A stretch of DNA of 33,917 nt, from positions 1 through 33,917 of the IMG/VR virus record IMGVR_UViG_3300047557_002939; one strand, 5' to 3'. Positions 31,587 through 33,917 of the stretch are shown here, in pieces. Below the pieces are notes generated by a model that searched no databases, was not told the DNA's origin, and saw only the letters and a program-made list of their open reading frames with translations. A program made the position numbers and the translations under genes. Position 1 is the stretch's first letter, and the number at the start of each line of letters is the position of its first letter. The DNA comes from a virus.

Positions 31587-32021
31587 TCAAAACAAAATCC
31601 CCTGCCCCGACCCGATCCCGCTCACCGGCTGCCCGGGGCAGCGCTTGAGGATGGTGCGGATCTGCCGGTCGGTCAGGGTGTGCTCGCGGGCGAGGCTGTT
31701 GACCGACTGGCCGGCATCGTAGGCGGCGATGATCCGCCGGTCGCGCATGTCGCGCAGAGCCTGCGCGCAGCGCGGGATGAATAGCCGTTCGCCGCCGTAG
31801 GCAGCAATCAGCGCCCGCGTAGCCGGCTCGCCGATCAGCTCGATCAGTTCAAGCAGCTGCTGGCCGTCTGCCCGCGCGCCGGTCGGCACGCGCAGCACGG
31901 TGCCGCCATAGACCCGGACGAGGGTCATCGTCGCCGGCAGGCCGATGTGCGCGACCATCTCGCGCACCGAGCGCGGCAATGCGGCGGCGTCTGTGTCGTC
32001 TTCGGCGGCGGTGTCGTTCAT
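31587..32021 (-). CDS. mor: Mor-type transcription activator
   Basis: A 144-residue Mor/C-type activator of the middle or late promoter of Mu-like phages. It has a duplicated dimerisation-type segment: LPATMTLVRVYGGTVLRVP (28-46) and EPATRALIAAYGGERLFIP (65-83). The C-terminal helix-turn-helix follows (about 96-127, with AAYDAGQSVNSLAREHTLTDRQIRTILK). Mor binds as a dimer and recruits RNA polymerase. Only one such protein occurs in the window, whereas Mu has both Mor and C, so this one may serve both purposes. GAGG precedes the ATG. Confidence 0.9.
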   Translation of the reverse strand: MNDTAAEDDTDAAALPRSVREMVAHIGLPATMTLVRVYGGTVLRVPTGARADGQQLLELIELIGEPATRALIAAYGGERLFIPRCAQALRDMRDRRIIAAYDAGQSVNSLAREHTLTDRQIRTILKRCPGQPVSGIGSGQGILF

Positions 32022-32027
32022 GGGCCT

Positions 32028-32246
32028 CTAGCGAGCGCCCTGGCGCACGGCAGCATGCGGACCGCACGCGGCCGGCAGGCTGACCGGATCGAGCACGGCG
32101 GTGAAGGTTGCGCAGTATTCCAGCGCGACTTCGCGCGCGATCGAGAAGGGCCACGCCAGGGACAGCGCGGCGGCGGCATTGACGACCGTCTGGACGGGCG
32201 TCTGGGGGGTCAGCGGACAGAGTAGGCGGCGTTGCTGGGGGGTCAT
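32028..32246 (-). CDS. Small protein upstream of the Mor activator
   Basis: A 72-residue protein with a GAGGAC ribosome site. The N-terminal part is hydrophobic/helical (VNAAAALSLAWPFSIAREVALEYC, about 22-45), followed by a segment with two cysteines. A single membrane-associating helix is possible. Six bases separate its stop from the Mor start. Unknown. Confidence 0.6.
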   Translation of the reverse strand: MTPQQRRLLCPLTPQTPVQTVVNAAAALSLAWPFSIAREVALEYCATFTAVLDPVSLPAACGPHAAVRQGAR

Positions 32247-32300
32247 GGCTGGGTCCTCAATGCGTTAAATGGGGCGGTGTGGGGGGCGGTTTAACGGCTG

Positions 32301-32350
32301 GTCAGACCGGATCGGGCCGGGTTAGGCCGGGTTAGACCGGATCGGGCCTG
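32301..32350. repeat. Array of five degenerate decamers
   Basis: In steps of ten, the plus strand reads gtcagaccgg, atcgggccgg, gttaggccgg, gttagaccgg, atcgggcctg. AGACCGGATCGGGCC is repeated perfectly 30 bases apart (32304-32318 and 32334-32348). Ten-base phasing places every unit on the same face of the helix. It lies in the 168-base gap between the HU-like and the following gene, which otherwise holds nothing recognisable. Confidence 0.6.
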
Positions 32351-32414
32351 GCTGGCGGCGTCTCCCGATGCCCCCGCGCTGGTCTGGCGCAGTGGCATGA
32401 GGCGAGGCCGACGG

Positions 32415-32705
32415 CTAGCGAGCGCCGGCGACGCCTTCCTGGAAGGTTTTCGACGGCACGAAGCGGGCGCGCCGCTTGCCGCCGACGAGGCGGATGTCTG
32501 GCGGATCACGGAAATTGAGGTGCTGCAGGCGGATGGGGCTGGTGACCGGCTTGAATTTGCCGAAGCCGGGCACGCTGACATCCTCACCGCCGGTGTGGAT
32601 GACCTCGGCGACCAGTTCGCCGGCGGTTTCGAGGACTTCCCGGATGGCGGGCTTGGGGATCTTGGTGAGGTTGCAGAGGGTCTGCAGGAGTTCGGCGGAG
32701 TTCAT
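32415..32705 (-). CDS. Divergent HU/IHF-type DNA-binding protein
   Basis: A 96-residue HU-family protein. The N-terminal helical part (LQTLCNLTKIPKPAIREVLETAGELV, about 7-32) and the beta turn DVSVPGFGKFKPV (about 42-54) are conserved. The DNA-binding arm is atypical, lacking the usual RxGRNPxTG and having FRDPPDIRLVGGKRRARFVPSK instead. Such proteins bend DNA and could assist transposition or repression. The start overlaps the preceding stop (ATGA). Confidence 0.85.
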   Translation of the reverse strand: MNSAELLQTLCNLTKIPKPAIREVLETAGELVAEVIHTGGEDVSVPGFGKFKPVTSPIRLQHLNFRDPPDIRLVGGKRRARFVPSKTFQEGVAGAR

Positions 32706-33028
32706 TGGGGTCCTTTCTGGTAGTGGGTTTTTTGGACGAGCGTGGCAGAGGCAAAACAGGCGGTCGGCTGCGGCGGCTCGCTGATCGCCGGCGAGTCTTG
32801 GGAGTCGTCTGGGTCGTCCGGGTCGTCTGGCGGGTCTACCAAGGCCAGCCCGAGGCCGTCTGCCGGGCTGGCGCGCCGGTTCCAGCGCTCCCAGGCCTCG
32901 GCCTGGCTTTGCTCGGCCGTCACCGGGCCGATCGCCAGGCAATCGAGGCAGCTGACGGTCACCATATCGCTCCACTGTTCGACATGGACCTGGTGCGATC
33001 CGCAGAAGGGGCACGGGGAGGCGATCAT
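32702..33028 (-). CDS. Lar-like zinc-ribbon protein
   Basis: A 108-residue protein beginning with a Lar-type zinc ribbon: CPFC (Cys6, Cys9) and CLDC (Cys27, Cys30), followed by AEAWERWNRR (about 43-52), the family signature. Lar of Rac prophage relieves restriction by EcoKI; this relation is family-level only. The second half is low-complexity acidic (DPPDDPDDPDDS, about 65-76). It overlaps both neighbours by four bases. Confidence 0.8.
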   Translation of the reverse strand: MIASPCPFCGSHQVHVEQWSDMVTVSCLDCLAIGPVTAEQSQAEAWERWNRRASPADGLGLALVDPPDDPDDPDDSQDSPAISEPPQPTACFASATLVQKTHYQKGPQ

Positions 33029-33336
33029 GGCTTTACCCCGCTTTCTTTCGGCGCGGGCTTGGCGAGTAGGGGCATGAGCTGGTCTGCGTCGATCATCTTC
33101 AATTCGGTCGGGCCGATCTGTTTTCGCTCGAAGTACTCGTCACGGTCGCCTATGCCCCAATTGCGCTCGACGATCGTGGCGCCGGCCATGATTTCCAACA
33201 GATCCAGCCCTTTTCGCAGTGGCATGACCGCGCTTAAGTGAGCGCCGATATTGACGACGCACAGGCTGCCTGCCTTCGGCTCTACCTTCCGTGCCGCGCG
33301 CACCGGCTTGGTGGGGGTGAGGGTGGCGGCGCTCAT
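33025..33336 (-). CDS. Early-region protein of unknown function
   Basis: A 103-residue protein. A basic, disordered start (about 1-23) is followed by GSLCVVNIGAHLSAVMPLRKGLDLLEIMAGATIVERNWG (short extracts: LCVVNIGAHLS, LLEIMAGATIV), a compact alpha/beta segment, and a Pro/Lys-rich end. ATGA overlaps occur at both ends. Similar small genes accompany DUF3164 in early regions of Mu-like phages, but their function is not known. Confidence 0.65.
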   Translation of the reverse strand: MSAATLTPTKPVRAARKVEPKAGSLCVVNIGAHLSAVMPLRKGLDLLEIMAGATIVERNWGIGDRDEYFERKQIGPTELKMIDADQLMPLLAKPAPKESGVKP

Positions 33337-33917
33337 GCGGTCGCCACATCCAGCGCGATCGGCACATACTCGCCGCTCGAAATCCGCTCGAAAACCCGCA
33401 CGTAGGTCTTGCTGCCGATCACCTGCACCGCCTCGGAAATCGCCTTCATGGCCAGCTGCCAGCGCGGGTCGTCAATCTCCAGGCGGCGCAGGGCGAGCAC
33501 CCGGCCGGTGTTGATCTTGCCGGCCTTATCCACCTGGAACGCCTGGTTGATCAGCGCCTGCAGCTCGGGCCGGCTGTCGGCCGCCCATTCGTGGATGCAC
33601 TCGTCGACCAGCACCTTGGCGGTCTGCAGGCGCTCGTCGAAGCTGATGTACTCGGCGATCGCGCGCAGGACCTTGTATTTCTGGTCGAAGCTGAACAGGC
33701 AGACATTGCCCTTGTTGCCGCCTCGTTTGACGCCATACATCTCGGCGGAGAGGTCGCAGAAGGCGTCGATGTCGCCGAAGGCTTGCGTCTTGAAGGCGCG
33801 AATCTGCTGGCTGAGCGCCTTGGCGTGCGCGACCAGTTCGAGCACGAGTTTGTCGCGCTCCAGGTCGATCGGCTTGATCGTCTCGAGCGGCACCAGGCGG
33901 CCGGCGCCGTCCTGCAT
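33333..33917 (-). CDS. DUF3164 family protein, cut by window edge
   Basis: At least 194 residues of a DUF3164 protein, a family found in early regions of Mu-like phages. Signature segments are MQDGAGRLVPLETIKPIDLERD at the start, CDLSAEMYGVKRGGNKGNV around 53-71, and SFDERLQTAKVLVDECIHEW around 92-111. The frame reaches the last base of the window, and family members usually have a few residues ahead of MQDxxGRLVP, so the true start probably lies outside. The function is unknown; an early replication or transposition accessory is possible. Confidence 0.85.
   Translation of the reverse strand: MQDGAGRLVPLETIKPIDLERDKLVLELVAHAKALSQQIRAFKTQAFGDIDAFCDLSAEMYGVKRGGNKGNVCLFSFDQKYKVLRAIAEYISFDERLQTAKVLVDECIHEWAADSRPELQALINQAFQVDKAGKINTGRVLALRRLEIDDPRWQLAMKAISEAVQVIGSKTYVRVFERISSGEYVPIALDVATA

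Noticed and set aside
32291-32587. Minus-strand frame with TRPNPARSGLT repeat
   Set aside because: It overlaps the HU-like gene in another frame and its repetitive end is explained by the decamer array.
1-33917. tRNA genes, rRNA genes and insertion sequences
   Set aside because: None could be recognised by eye on either strand. A tRNA search program would be needed to exclude a tRNA with certainty.

Overview
The window is most of a Mu-like transposable prophage lying in reverse orientation. It runs from the phage right end (near base 1) back into the early region (base 33917). The high GC content, the DUF4124 cargo protein and the character of the phage proteins suggest a betaproteobacterial host, perhaps Rhodocyclales, but no host gene is present to prove it. 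Almost every gene is on the minus strand, tightly packed with 1-11 nt overlaps. The integrase/transposase, MuB and repressor genes are not in the window and should lie beyond base 33917.

Right to left, in the order of phage transcription, the layout is as follows. (1) 33917-30790 is the end of the early region and the middle region: a DUF3164 protein, a small hypothetical protein, a Lar-like zinc protein, an HU-like protein, a decamer repeat array, the Mor-type activator and four small unknown proteins, one with two membrane segments. It closes with a rho-independent terminator at 30733-30756. (2) 30630-26735 is a fibre/adhesin cluster: a tail-fibre-type protein with a signal-peptide-like leader, two small proteins, a beta-helix-like protein, a protein built of eleven 20-residue repeats, a small beta-rich protein and a DksA-type zinc-finger protein. 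(3) 26745-20335 is DNA packaging: DUF2730, a winged-helix-like protein, DUF1804 (small terminase), large terminase, DUF935 portal and a MuF protein. The MuF protein carries an extra C-terminal domain with an HExxH zinc-protease motif. (4) 20334-17779 is a cargo interval: a small ORF overlapping the MuF 3' end, a DUF4124 exported protein, and a two-gene operon of unknown function on the opposite strand with its own hairpins and upstream repeats. (5) 17778-12904 is the head and head-tail connector: protease with an internal-start scaffold, decoration-like protein, major capsid with an unusual hydrophobic leader, and gp35-, gp36-, virion-morphogenesis- and gp37-like proteins. (6) 12850-157 is a non-contractile tail: tube, 1006-residue tape measure and large tail-tip proteins. 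There is no sheath and no Mu baseplate set. (7) 1-156 is the right end, with three transposase-binding-type sites.

The genome therefore combines a Mu-type transposition and head system with a siphovirus-type tail, as in phages such as B3 and D3112. The most interesting parts are the MuF-protease fusion with its overlapping downstream ORF, which may be a virion-delivered effector with an immunity partner, and the oppositely oriented two-gene module of unknown function. N-terminal hydrophobic leaders on two virion proteins, the major capsid and the fibre-type protein, are the next most interesting. No endolysin or spanin could be recognised.
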